A stretch of DNA of 56,207 nt, taken from positions 1 through 56,207 of the forward strand of contig CALULH010000013.1 in the NCBI GenBank assembly GCA_944321435.1, written 5' to 3'. The position numbers and the translations under genes are program-made. This document shows positions 1 to 7,991 of this stretch, piece after piece. Numbering within the stretch: position 1 is the first letter of the stretch; the number at the start of each line of letters is the position of its first letter. Origin of the DNA: an uncultured Coriobacteriaceae bacterium. GTDB taxonomy: Bacteria; Actinomycetota; Coriobacteriia; Coriobacteriales; Coriobacteriaceae. The notes under the pieces were generated by a model, which made no database searches, was not told where the DNA came from, and worked only from the letters and a program-made list of their open reading frames with translations.

Positions 1-459
1 ATCTCCGAGCTCTCCTGGAACCACGTCAACCACCCCTCCGAGGTCGTCAAGGTCGGCCAGGAGGTCGAGGTCGAGGTTCTGGATGTCGACCTCAACCGCG
101 AGCGCATCTCGCTGGGTCTCAAGCAGACCACCGAGGATCCGTGGCGTTCGCTCGTGAAGAAGTACCCGGTCGGCGCCATCGTCGAGGGTACCGTCACCAA
201 GCTCGTCCCGTTCGGCGCCTTTGTCGACCTGGGCGAGGGCATCGAGGGCCTGGTCCACATCTCCGAGATGGCCAACAAGCACGTTGACCAGCCCAGCCAG
301 GTCACCCACGTGGGCGCCAAGGTGCAGGTGAAGGTCATGGAGATCGACCTCGACCGTCGCCGCATCAGCCTCTCCATGAAGTCCGCCGCCGAGACCCTCG
401 GCGTCGAGATCGAGGTTGCCCCGCTGCCTGAGAAGGCCGAGAAGAAGGACGCCGAGTAA
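1..459 (+). CDS. rpsA: Ribosomal protein S1-type protein, C-terminal part (5' end cut off by window)
   Basis: The frame is open from base 1 to a TAA at 457-459 and gives the last 152 residues of a protein with repeated S1 RNA-binding domains. The end of one S1 repeat is seen first (ISELSWNH... then LGLKQTTEDPW). A complete second repeat follows (VGAIVEGTVTKLVPFGAFVD, GLVHISEM, RRRISLSMK), then an acidic/lysine-rich tail. S1 proteins help the 30S ribosome bind mRNA; a tandem S1-repeat protein of this style in actinobacteria is normally RpsA. A GTG at 154 falls inside the repeat linker and is not a real start. A strong terminator follows at 491-526. The number of S1 domains upstream is unknown, so another multi-S1 protein is possible. 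Confidence 0.9.
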   Translation: MSELSWNHVNHPSEVVKVGQEVEVEVLDVDLNRERISLGLKQTTEDPWRSLVKKYPVGAIVEGTVTKLVPFGAFVDLGEGIEGLVHISEMANKHVDQPSQVTHVGAKVQVKVMEIDLDRRRISLSMKSAAETLGVEIEVAPLPEKAEKKDAE

Positions 460-490
460 CCCTCGTCGCCCCATATAGCCTCGCATGACA

Positions 491-526
491 AGGGCCCCGG
501 TTCGCAAGAGCCGGGGTCCTTTCTTT
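491..526 (+). terminator. Rho-independent terminator after the S1 gene
   Basis: AGGGCCCCGG pairs with CCGGGGTCCT (one G-T wobble) around a 10-nt loop and is followed by TTCTTT. It lies 31 bp after the S1 stop codon. Confidence 0.85.
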
Positions 527-558
527 CATAAACGTGTGCCCTTCTCGCCCCATACATT

Positions 559-599
559 TTCACGTGAAGTGGCAGGGAAGGGCCCGGGGCGTTTATACT
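559..599 (+). promoter_or_regulatory. Probable pgi promoter with upstream palindrome
   Basis: A TATACT -10 box lies at 594-599, 67 bp before the pgi ATG. No good -35 is visible. A perfect 10-bp palindrome, TTCACGTGAA, sits at 559-568, just upstream of where a -35 would be, and could be an operator. The -10 assignment is by eye. Confidence 0.45.
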
Positions 600-666
600 A
601 TGTAGCATCTGCGGGTTTTACGTGCCTGCGTTGAAATGCGGGCATTGAGTCGCGAGGAGGAATCGC

Positions 667-2358
667 ATGGCAGTATCCGCACCGGTCGATGCGACCAAAA
701 CCGCCGCTTGGGCAGCGCTCGGGAAGCATTACGACGAGCTCAAGGCCCAGGGCATCAGCTTGAAGGATTGGTTCGCCGCGGATGGCAAACGCGTGGAGAA
801 GCTCACCTTCGACGTTAACGACCTGCGGTTCGACCTGTCCAAGAACCTGGTTGACGACGAGACGCTGAAGCTTCTGGTTGACCTTGCGCGCGAGGTCAAG
901 CTCGAGGAGCGCCGCGCCGACATGTTCTCCGGCGTTCACATCAACACCACCGAGGACCGCGCCGTGCTGCACAGCGCGCTGCGCCGCCCCGAGTCCGAGA
1001 AGGGCACGGTGTTCGACGGCGAGCAGGATTGCGTGGCCGACGTGCGCCATGAGCTCGACCGCATGTACGCCTTCGCCGAGAAGGTCCGCTCCGGCGAGTG
1101 GAGGGGCGTTACCGGCAAGCGCATCGAGCACCTCATCTCCATCGGCATCGGCGGCTCCGATCTGGGCCCCGTCATGGTCTACGAGGCGCTCAAGCCCTTT
1201 GCCGACGCGGGTATCGACTGCCGCTACATCTCCAACATCGACCCCAACGACATGGCCGAGAAGGTCAAGGGCCTCGATCCGGAGACTACGCTCGTGATCA
1301 TCGTCTCCAAGACCTTCACCACGCTTGAGACGCTCACTAATGCGCGCGAGGTCAAGGCTTGGATGCTCGAGCAGCTTGCTGCCCAGGGCGCGGTCGACGG
1401 CTCTGACGAGCAGAACGCCGACGCCATCGCCAAGCACTTCGTGGCGGTGTCCACCGCGCTCGACCTGGTAGCCGATTTCGGCATCGACCCCGAGAACGCC
1501 TTCGGCTTCTGGAGCTGGGTGGGCGGCCGTTACTCCGTCGACTCCGCCGTGGGCCTGTCGCTCATCGTGGTCTTCGGTCCCGAGCGCTTCGAGCAGTTCC
1601 TGCAGGGCTTCTACGCCATGGACCGCTACTTCGAGAACACCCCGCTCGAGGAGAACGCCGTGGCGCTGATGGGCCTCATCAACGTCTGGTACGCCGACTT
1701 CTTCGGCGCGGAGACCCACGCGGTACTGCCCTACAACCAGTACCTGCATCGGTTCCCCGCCTACCTGCAGCAGCTGACCATGGAGTCCAACGGCAAGCAC
1801 GTGCGCTGGGACGGCTCCGAGATCACCTGCGGCACCGGCGAAATCTTCTGGGGCGAGCCCGGCACCAACGGCCAGCACGCCTTCTACCAGCTGATTCACC
1901 AGGGCACCAAGATGGTTCCGGCGGACTTCATCGCCTTCGTGAACACGCCCAACCCCTACAAGGACGGCAACCAGGACGTGCACGAGCTGTTCCTGGGCAA
2001 CTTCCTCGCCCAGACCAAGGCGCTTGCCTTCGGCAAGACCGCCGACGAGGTCCGCGCTGAGGGCACGGCCGAGCAGATCGTGCCGGCACGTTGCTTCGAG
2101 GGCAACCGTCCCACCACGTCCATCTTCGGCGAGGCCCTGACGCCCTTCTCGCTTGGCGAGCTTATCGCCCTGTACGAGCACATCGTTTTCGTCGAGGGCA
2201 CGGTCTGGGGCATCGATTCCTACGACCAGTGGGGCGTTGAGCTCGGCAAGCAGCTTGCCAAGCAGATCACCCCTGCCTTCCACGACGACGAGGCCCTGGC
2301 TTCCCAGGATGCTTCCACCCAGTCGCTCATCCAGTTCTACCGCGCACACCGCAAGTAG
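667..2358 (+). CDS. pgi: Glucose-6-phosphate isomerase
   Basis: This 563-residue protein interconverts glucose 6-phosphate and fructose 6-phosphate in glycolysis and gluconeogenesis. Both phosphoglucose isomerase signatures are visible: [15 protein letters not shown] near residue 285 and [14 protein letters not shown] near residue 525. The sugar-phosphate binding stretch GIGGSDLGP (about residue 160) and SKTFTT (about 215) are also present. Length is normal for the bacterial/eukaryotic-type enzyme (about 550). The ATG at 667 has a strong AGGAGG at 655-660. The gene stands alone between two terminators, so it is probably monocistronic. A long open frame on the opposite strand is a GC-driven shadow. 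Confidence 0.97.
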   Translation: MAVSAPVDATKTAAWAALGKHYDELKAQGISLKDWFAADGKRVEKLTFDVNDLRFDLSKNLVDDETLKLLVDLAREVKLEERRADMFSGVHINTTEDRAVLHSALRRPESEKGTVFDGEQDCVADVRHELDRMYAFAEKVRSGEWRGVTGKRIEHLISIGIGGSDLGPVMVYEALKPFADAGIDCRYISNIDPNDMAEKVKGLDPETTLVIIVSKTFTTLETLTNAREVKAWMLEQLAAQGAVDGSDEQNADAIAKHFVAVSTALDLVADFGIDPENAFGFWSWVGGRYSVDSAVGLSLIVVFGPERFEQFLQGFYAMDRYFENTPLEENAVALMGLINVWYADFFGAETHAVLPYNQYLHRFPAYLQQLTMESNGKHVRWDGSEITCGTGEIFWGEPGTNGQHAFYQLIHQGTKMVPADFIAFVNTPNPYKDGNQDVHELFLGNFLAQTKALAFGKTADEVRAEGTAEQIVPARCFEGNRPTTSIFGEALTPFSLGELIALYEHIVFVEGTVWGIDSYDQWGVELGKQLAKQITPAFHDDEALASQDASTQSLIQFYRAHRK

Positions 2359-2390
2359 CGGGTAGTAGCTCTACAGCGCGCATCGCCTTG

Positions 2391-2420
2391 AGGGCCCCGG
2401 CTTCACGGGGCCCTCTTTTT
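2391..2420 (+). terminator. Rho-independent terminator after pgi
   Basis: GGGCCCCG pairs with CGGGGCCC around a short loop and is followed by TCTTTTT. It lies about 30 bp after the pgi stop. Confidence 0.9.
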
Positions 2421-2663
2421 ATGGGATGGGGGGGGATGGGCTCAGTCCATCCTGCTTAGCCGCCGCTATGCGCGGCGGTGCTCTCGCAAAAATGAATGAA
2501 ACTAGCTAGCATATAGTGGCGCAAGATGGGTATGCTGTGCTAAGGTGGCACCTGGCTACCCGGACAGCCAATGAGTGGGGTGCGACCAGGCTGTATCGGG
2601 TATAGTAGATGCCGCGAACGGCGGGCGCATGCCGCCCGAGCATTTTGTCTGGAAGGGGTACAC
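2421..2663 (+). promoter_or_regulatory. Promoter region of the sufC-like gene
   Basis: No gene is visible in this stretch. It holds a small GC hairpin (CCGCCGC TATG GCGGCGG type, about 2460-2480) and two TATAGT hexamers, one in ...GCATATAGTGG near 2510 and one in GGGTATAGTAGAT near 2600. Either could be a -10 box. A second GC hairpin lies near 2618-2640, just before the ribosome binding site. No known riboswitch motif was recognised. Confidence 0.35.
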
Positions 2664-3431
2664 GTGCTTGAGCTGAAGAACGTGTCGTATACGGTCAAGG
2701 CGGGGAAGGATTCCTACGATGACCGCGATCATGATATTATCCGCGACCTCTCGCTCACGGTGGAGCCGGGCAAGCTCATCGTGATCACCGGTCCCAACGG
2801 CGGCGGCAAGTCCACGCTGTCCAAGCTCATTATGGGCATCGAGGAGCCAACGGCGGGCACCATTTCCTTCGAGGGCACGGACATCACCCATATGCCCATC
2901 GACGAGCGCGCGCGTCTAGGGATCGGCTACGGGTTCCAGCAGCCGGCGCGCTTCACTGGCATGAAGGTCTCCAAGCTGATCCGCATCGCTTCGGGTGAGA
3001 AGCACATGAGCTCCGCGGCCTGCAATAAGTACCTGTCCGCCGTGGGCCTGTGCTCGGCCAACTACCTGGATCGCGACGTGGACAAGTCGCTTTCCGGCGG
3101 CGAGCTCAAGCGCATCGAGATCGCCACGATCTTGGCGCGCAATCCCAAGCTCGCCATCTTCGACGAGCCGGAGGCGGGCATCGACCTGTGGAGCTTCGAC
3201 AAGCTCACGGCCACGTTCGAGGAGCTGCACAAGGGCCAGCCCGACCATACGATCCTCATCATCTCCCATCAGGAGCGCATCATGCAGATGGCCGACGAGA
3301 TCATCGTGATCAAGGACGGCCAGGTTGCCCGGCGCGGTTCGCGCGACGAGATCTACCCCACGCTCATGTTCAGCAAGAACCAGGACCCGGCGTGCGGCTT
3401 CACCCGTGCGGCCGAGGCGGTCACCTACTAG
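2664..3431 (+). CDS. sufC: SufC-like ATPase of Fe-S cluster assembly
   Basis: This 255-residue ABC ATPase has no membrane partner. Walker A is GPNGGGKST at residues 43-51; the ABC signature LSGGELKR and Walker B LAIFDEPEAGID are intact. SufC works with SufB/SufD scaffolds to build iron-sulfur clusters in the cytosol. I chose GTG 2664 because GGAAGGGG lies at 2651-2658 and the protein then starts with MLELKNVSYTV at a typical SufC length; upstream in-frame codons have no such site. The next gene, a SufB/D-core protein 102 bp downstream, supports the role. DEPEAGID replaces the usual SufC DEIDSGLD, as in compact archaeal/clostridial SufC relatives, so this may belong to a minimal two-gene system. 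Confidence 0.85.
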   Translation: MLELKNVSYTVKAGKDSYDDRDHDIIRDLSLTVEPGKLIVITGPNGGGKSTLSKLIMGIEEPTAGTISFEGTDITHMPIDERARLGIGYGFQQPARFTGMKVSKLIRIASGEKHMSSAACNKYLSAVGLCSANYLDRDVDKSLSGGELKRIEIATILARNPKLAIFDEPEAGIDLWSFDKLTATFEELHKGQPDHTILIISHQERIMQMADEIIVIKDGQVARRGSRDEIYPTLMFSKNQDPACGFTRAAEAVTY

Positions 3432-3533
3432 CGTACGCGGTGCCCGGCGCGGCGTAAGGGGAGGAGGGCGCACGCCCTTCCCGCGCCGCCCGCGCATCCG
3501 CCCTTCTGATTTCCAACCGTAGAGGAGGCCATC

Positions 3534-4511
3534 ATGGCTGATACCGCAACCATTCCGGCGCCTGCGCAGGGGGCCACGGGCTCCGAGGTCGATCTGGACG
3601 CCATCTCGCGCGAGATGCTCGAGGTTATCGCCGATATGCACGGCGACACCCCCGGTGCCGTCAACATCCGCAAGAACGGGTGCCTGGCATGCCGCACCAA
3701 TTCCGAGCACGTGACCATCACGAGCAAGACCGACAACCCCGGCATCGACATCCACGTTGACGCGGGCTGCAAGAACGAGCACGTCCACATCCCGGTCGTG
3801 GTGACCGAGGAGGGCGTGCACGACGTGGTCTACAACGACTTCTTCATCGGCGCCGGCGCCGACGTCTACATCGTGGCCGGCTGCGGCATTCACAACGGGG
3901 GCGACAAGGACGCCGAGCACGACGGCATCCACCGTTTCTTCCTCGAGCCGGGCAGCCACGTGGTGTACGTGGAGAAGCACTACGGCGAGGGCGAGGGCAC
4001 GGGAGCGCGCATCCTGAACCCCACGACCGAGGTGCATTTGGGCGAGGGCTCCAGCATGGAGATGGAGATGGTGCAGATCAAGGGCGTGAGCTCCACGATC
4101 CGCAAGACCACCGGCACGCTGGAGGCCGACGCCAAGCTCGTCATCACCGAGAAGCTCATGACGCACGGCGAGCAGCATGCAACGAGCGACCTGGACTTCG
4201 AGATGGTGGGCGACGGCGCCACGGTGCGCGTGATCTCCCGCTCGGTGGCTCGCGGCAACTCCGTGCAGGTGTTCCATCCCAACGTGACCGGTGCGGCCGC
4301 CTGCCGCGGCCACGTGCAGTGCGACTCCATCATCATGGACAACGCGCGCGTGACGAGCATCCCGGCCATCGACGCCAAGTCCACCGAGGCGCAGCTGGTG
4401 CACGAGGCCGCCATCGGCAAGATCGCCGGCGAGGCCATCACCAAGCTCATGACGCTCGGTTTGACCGAGGAGGAGGCCGAGGAGCAGATCTTGGAGGACT
4501 TCCTCTCCTAA
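3534..4511 (+). CDS. SufB/SufD-family Fe-S cluster scaffold (single, compact)
   Basis: This 325-residue protein carries the SufBD core near its C-terminus (IPAIDAKSTEAQLVHEAAIG, about residues 277-296), matching the family pattern IPxIxAKxxxAxxxHEAxxG. The central part is the beta-helix-like repeat expected of the scaffold. Cysteines occur at GCLACRT, DAGCKNE, VAGCGIH and AACRGHVQC and are candidate cluster ligands. The protein is shorter than E. coli SufB (about 495) or SufD (about 423). It is the only scaffold gene next to sufC: no second SufB/D, SufS or SufU gene is adjacent. The ATG has AGAGGAGG in front. In the family, SufC drives the scaffold's conformational cycle. I infer a two-gene SmsCB-like module. 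Confidence 0.8.
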   Translation: MADTATIPAPAQGATGSEVDLDAISREMLEVIADMHGDTPGAVNIRKNGCLACRTNSEHVTITSKTDNPGIDIHVDAGCKNEHVHIPVVVTEEGVHDVVYNDFFIGAGADVYIVAGCGIHNGGDKDAEHDGIHRFFLEPGSHVVYVEKHYGEGEGTGARILNPTTEVHLGEGSSMEMEMVQIKGVSSTIRKTTGTLEADAKLVITEKLMTHGEQHATSDLDFEMVGDGATVRVISRSVARGNSVQVFHPNVTGAAACRGHVQCDSIIMDNARVTSIPAIDAKSTEAQLVHEAAIGKIAGEAITKLMTLGLTEEEAEEQILEDFLS

Positions 4512-4513
4512 TT

Positions 4514-4684
4514 GTGTCGACGCTGCGCGGGTCCCAGGCCGCCGAGATTGCGGTTCAAGCCTCGCGCACCACCTCAAGGTGCGTGCGCGTCGGCTTTCAC
4601 CGCAATCTCGGCAGCCTGGGACCCGCTCGCTGACTGGCTGCTCCGTCCCGGGCGGCCTTCTTCTTGTGGGTCGACGCTGCGGGA
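4514..4684 (+). repeat. Long palindromic intergenic repeat, copy 1
   Basis: The repeat starts right after the stop of the SufB/D-like gene. TCGACGCTGCGCGGG opens it; CCCGCTCGCTGACTGGC closes the hairpin at 4638. The arms pair almost perfectly: CGGGTCCCAGGC with GCCTGGGACCCG, then GCCGAGATTGCGGT with ACCGCAATCTCGGC. An inner stem CGCACC...GGTGCG follows. A second GTCGACGCTGCGGG lies at 4670-4683. A diverged copy in the same orientation is at 25404-25563, also directly after a stop codon. Confidence 0.85.
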
Positions 4685-4863
4685 GCCTCTGCCGTTGGCC
4701 GAGAAGTTCGGGATGGCGGCGGCATCTTCAGCGTTTCTTTAGTTATCGCGCCGTTGGTTGCGGTAATAATGTAGCCGATGAGACAGCAGATGGCAGCTAG
4801 GCCGGGTCGCAGCGCCGACCGGCCCCGCGTCCCGCCTGCCGCCGCGAGGAGAGGAGATCCGAC
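4685..4863 (+). promoter_or_regulatory. Region before the lipoprotein gene, possible promoter
   Basis: No gene is seen here. A locally AT-richer stretch (about 4725-4785) contains GGTAATAATGTAG, which could supply a -10 box for the lipoprotein gene. GAGGAGAGGAG before 4864 is its ribosome binding site. Confidence 0.3.
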
Positions 4864-5445
4864 ATGTATGCGTTGAACCGTCCTTCCCACCGCCTGATGG
4901 GCGTGACCGCGGCGGCGTGCCTGGCGCTCGCCCTGGGGCTCGCCGGCTGCCAGCAGGCTTCAGGCGACGACGCCCGCGTGGCGGAGCTCGAGCAGCAGGT
5001 CGAGGATCTGCAGGCGCAGCTGGACGACCAGGGTGCCGCAAGCGCTTCCCAGGGCACCTCGTCGGACGATGCCGGCGCTTCCGGGTCCTCTGCCGGCACG
5101 GACACGGCGTCTTCCGACCAAGCGCTCGACGCCGACCTTACCGCTGCCTACCCCGAGCTCGCCGATTTCGAGGGCCAGGTCGCCGATCTGGAGGCCACGT
5201 GCCAAAACGTGCAGGCCTCCGATGACCGCAACGCCAACTACCAGACGTTCATCGGCGTGAAGCAGCAGATCGAGGCCGTTGAGCACGCGATGGACAACTA
5301 CGACGAGAACCAGGAGGCTGCGGCGCGGGCCGGCACGCTCTCCTACGACGAGTACATGCGGATCGAGCGGGCCGTCGACTATCTGGACGAGCGCTTGGAC
5401 CATGCCAAGGACGGCATGGAGTACACCTTGGGCATCGACGACTAG
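4864..5445 (+). CDS. Putative lipoprotein with coiled coil
   Basis: This 193-residue protein has a lipoprotein signal peptide: basic N-terminus, hydrophobic core (VTAAACLALALG) and lipobox LAGC, with Cys29 as the expected lipidation site. A short coiled-coil segment follows (VAELEQQVEDLQAQLDDQ, about residues 40-57), then a Ser/Gly/Ala-rich linker and an acidic helical region to the end. It is probably anchored on the outer face of the cytoplasmic membrane. I do not recognise a family. The ATG has GAGGAGAGGAG about 8 bp upstream, and a nested terminator follows, so it seems monocistronic. Confidence 0.8.
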   Translation: MYALNRPSHRLMGVTAAACLALALGLAGCQQASGDDARVAELEQQVEDLQAQLDDQGAASASQGTSSDDAGASGSSAGTDTASSDQALDADLTAAYPELADFEGQVADLEATCQNVQASDDRNANYQTFIGVKQQIEAVEHAMDNYDENQEAAARAGTLSYDEYMRIERAVDYLDERLDHAKDGMEYTLGIDD

Positions 5446-5471
5446 GCCTCAGCCCTGCCTTCTTCAGCATG

Positions 5472-5547
5472 CCGAGGCGCGCTGGGTAACGCCCGGGGCG
5501 AGAAAAACGCCCCTGAGCGTTGCGAAGCGCGCCTCGGCTTTGTTTTT
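5472..5547 (+). terminator. Nested-hairpin terminator after the lipoprotein gene
   Basis: The outer stem GCCGAGGCGCGCT/AGCGCGCCTCGGC encloses an inner stem AACGC..GGGGCG/CGCCCC..GCGTT and is followed by TTTGTTTTTT. The inner loop contains one GGCGAGAA octamer (5498-5505). Confidence 0.85.
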
Positions 5548-5677
5548 TGCCTCTGACGCGGCGCTCCGGGCGTCGCGCACCGGCGTCGCGCCCGTCTCAG
5601 CGCGCCCGCCCTTGTCTCTCAGCGGGCGCCCGCCTATCATGGGGGCGTTTGACCCCCCCCTGCGAGGAAGGAGCCCC

Positions 5678-6358
5678 GTGGTCTGCGACCTTGATTTTCT
5701 CGACCGCCCGGTGGCGCTGTTCGATTTCGACGGGACGCTGGTGGACACCGGCCCCATCGTCATGCGCACGGCGCGCACCGTGCTTCTCGCCCGCGGCTAC
5801 AGCCGGGAGGAGACGGACGACCTGACGTGCCTGATAGGCCCGCCGCTCGTGGACGGCTTCCGCGACTGCTTCCATATGACCCAGCGCGAGGCCGAGGACG
5901 CCACGGCGGAGTACCGCCGTATCTTCGACCAGGCCGGTCCGGACGAGTACCCGCCCATGTCGGGGGCCCTTGAGCTGCTCGACGCACTGCGCGCGCAGGG
6001 GCGCGCCATCGGCATCGCCACCTCGCGTTTGGAGACGGGTGCGCGCAAGATCGCCGAGGACATCGATGTGCTGCCGCGGGTGGATGCGCTTGCCGGCGTG
6101 GTTCCGGGCCTGCGCCGGACCAAGGCCGATTCCATTGCCGGCGCCCTGGAGCTGCTCGGGCGCGCGCCGCAGGAGGCCTTTATGGTGGGGGACCGCCATC
6201 ACGACGTGGAGGGCGCGGCCGAGCTGGGCATTCCCTGCGTGGGCGTGTACTCCGGCGCCGCCAAGCCAGGCGAGCTCGAGGGTGCCGGCGCGGCGCTTAC
6301 CGTGGGCGGCCTGGATGAGCTTCTCGCCCTGATCGGCGGGGGAGCGGCGGGGCGGTAG
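5678..6358 (+). CDS. HAD-family phosphatase, phosphoglycolate phosphatase-like
   Basis: This 226-residue haloacid-dehalogenase-like hydrolase has motif I FDFDGTLVDT, motif II IATSR, the motif III lysine region (RRTKADS) and motif IV MVGDRHHDVEGA. A helical cap lies between motifs I and II. Such enzymes remove phosphate from small metabolites such as phosphoglycolate or nucleotides; the substrate cannot be read from sequence. GTG 5678 has GAGGAAGGAG upstream and gives the standard short N-terminus before motif I; the frame stays open further upstream only through the preceding terminator. Confidence 0.85.
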   Translation: MVCDLDFLDRPVALFDFDGTLVDTGPIVMRTARTVLLARGYSREETDDLTCLIGPPLVDGFRDCFHMTQREAEDATAEYRRIFDQAGPDEYPPMSGALELLDALRAQGRAIGIATSRLETGARKIAEDIDVLPRVDALAGVVPGLRRTKADSIAGALELLGRAPQEAFMVGDRHHDVEGAAELGIPCVGVYSGAAKPGELEGAGAALTVGGLDELLALIGGGAAGR

Positions 6359-6461
6359 GCGCGGGATGCGGCCGTCCGCGACGTCGTGCATAATAGGAGG
6401 GCGAGAAGATCCGGACCGGGGCGCTTGGCGGGCCCCGGTCCGCTGACGGTGAGGAGAGAAC

Positions 6462-7865
6462 ATGATCGACCCTGAGCTCGAGCAGTCCGTTGACGCCTAC
6501 GTGGATGCGGTGTGGGAGGACGTGGTGGCCGATATCGCCGACTTGGTGAGCCATCCGTCAGTGGCCGATGCCGCCCAGGGGGTCCCGGGCGCGCCCTTTG
6601 GCCCGGAGGTGCGCGGAGCGCTGGACTGCGCGCTGGGCATTGCGCGCAAGCTGGGCTACCAGACCTCGGACGACGACGGCTACGTGGGCATGGCGGATAT
6701 TCCCGGCGCCGACGACATCCAGATGGCCACCATCGCGCACGTCGACGTGGTGCCCGCCGGCACCGGCTGGAACACCGACCCCTTCCGCATGGAGCGGCGC
6801 GAGGGCTGGCTGCTGGGCCGCGGCGTCATCGACGACAAGGGACCCGCGGTGCTTTCGCTTTACGCGGGTGCCTACTTCCTCAAGCACGGCATCACCCCGC
6901 GCCATGCCTTCCGCGCGCTGCTGGGCTGCGACGAGGAGGTGGGCATGTCGGACGTCCACCACTACCTGGAGGGGCATGACGACCCGGCGTTCCTCTTCAC
7001 CCCGGACGCGTCGTTCCCGGTGTGCAATGCCGAGAAGGGCCTCTTCGACATGACCTTCGTGAGCCCCGTCATCACCGATGGCAACGTGGTCTCCTTCGAG
7101 GGCGGCACCGTTTCCAACGCCGTGCCCAGCCTGGCCGTTATGGAGCTCCGCGCCGACGCGGCCGCCCTGCCGGTGGCCGACGGCATCGACATCGAGGCTG
7201 CGGCGCCCGGCGTGGCGCGCCTCACGGCCCATGGCGTGGGCGGTCACGCCTCGCTGCCCGAGGGCACGCGCAACGCCATCGGCATGCTCGTGGCGTACGC
7301 GCGCGCCAACAAGCTGCTGGCCGCTGCCGAGGAACCGTACTTCGAGCTGCTCGCCACCATCCATGCGGACACCGCGGGGAGCGCCCTGGGCGTTGCTACC
7401 GCAAGCCCGGCGTTCGGCCCGCTCACCTGCATCGGCGGTACCATGCGCATGGCCGACGGCCGCTTTGAGCAGACCATCGACATCCGATTCCCCGACAGCA
7501 CCTCCGAGCAGGAGCTTGCCGACAAGCTCTCGGCGCAGGCCGAGCGCTTCGGCTCGCAGGGCGTCGTGGGCACGACCAAGCCCCCGTTCTCGGTCTCTGC
7601 CGATTCCCCGGCCGTGCAGGCGCTGCTCGGCACGTACAACGACGTGACGGGCGAGAAGGCCGAGCTTCTCTCCATGGGCGGCGGCACCTACGCGCGCAAC
7701 TTCGCCCGCGCCGTGAGCTTCGGTCCCGAGGAGGAGCTCGCGGACGCGCCCGCATGGGTCGGCCAGATGCACGGCCCCAACGAGGGGGCCGGCGAGCAGC
7801 AGCTGCGCCAGGCGCTCAAGATCTACATCATCGCGCTCGTGCGGCTCATGGAGCTGGACTACTAA
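6462..7865 (+). CDS. M20 family (Sapep/PepV-type) dipeptidase
   Basis: This 467-residue dinuclear zinc peptidase has its full ligand set: His93 (IAHVDVVPAG), Asp124 (GRGVIDDKGP), Glu158/159 (LLGCDEEVG), Asp182 (TPDASFPV) and a late His in QMHGPNEGAGE. The pattern and length match PepV/Sapep dipeptidases, which cleave dipeptides in the cytosol and have a lid domain inserted in the middle. The ATG is preceded by GTGAGGAGAG. A possible promoter (TAATAG) lies near 6390. The gene is probably transcribed with the ABC-F gene 126 bp downstream, although a GC hairpin without a T-run (about 7882-7911) lies between them. Confidence 0.9.
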   Translation: MIDPELEQSVDAYVDAVWEDVVADIADLVSHPSVADAAQGVPGAPFGPEVRGALDCALGIARKLGYQTSDDDGYVGMADIPGADDIQMATIAHVDVVPAGTGWNTDPFRMERREGWLLGRGVIDDKGPAVLSLYAGAYFLKHGITPRHAFRALLGCDEEVGMSDVHHYLEGHDDPAFLFTPDASFPVCNAEKGLFDMTFVSPVITDGNVVSFEGGTVSNAVPSLAVMELRADAAALPVADGIDIEAAAPGVARLTAHGVGGHASLPEGTRNAIGMLVAYARANKLLAAAEEPYFELLATIHADTAGSALGVATASPAFGPLTCIGGTMRMADGRFEQTIDIRFPDSTSEQELADKLSAQAERFGSQGVVGTTKPPFSVSADSPAVQALLGTYNDVTGEKAELLSMGGGTYARNFARAVSFGPEEELADAPAWVGQMHGPNEGAGEQQLRQALKIYIIALVRLMELDY

Positions 7866-7991
7866 GAGGGAAAGGAAGGGCGAGCGCCCCCGACGCCTGC
7901 GGTCGGGGGCGCCCCTGCCGCCGGGCAGGCAGCGGCCCGGCGTTATCCGCCGCGCGGCCGTGCCGCCCGCGGCAAGGAAAGGAGCCAGGTT

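Noticed and set aside
598..2349. A 583-codon minus-strand frame opposite pgi
   Set aside because: It has no supported start site and is the mirror of a clear pgi gene.
7882..7911. Terminator between the PepV-like and ABC-F genes
   Set aside because: The stem is strong but no T-run follows, and the downstream gene lies close; it may only modulate the transcript.
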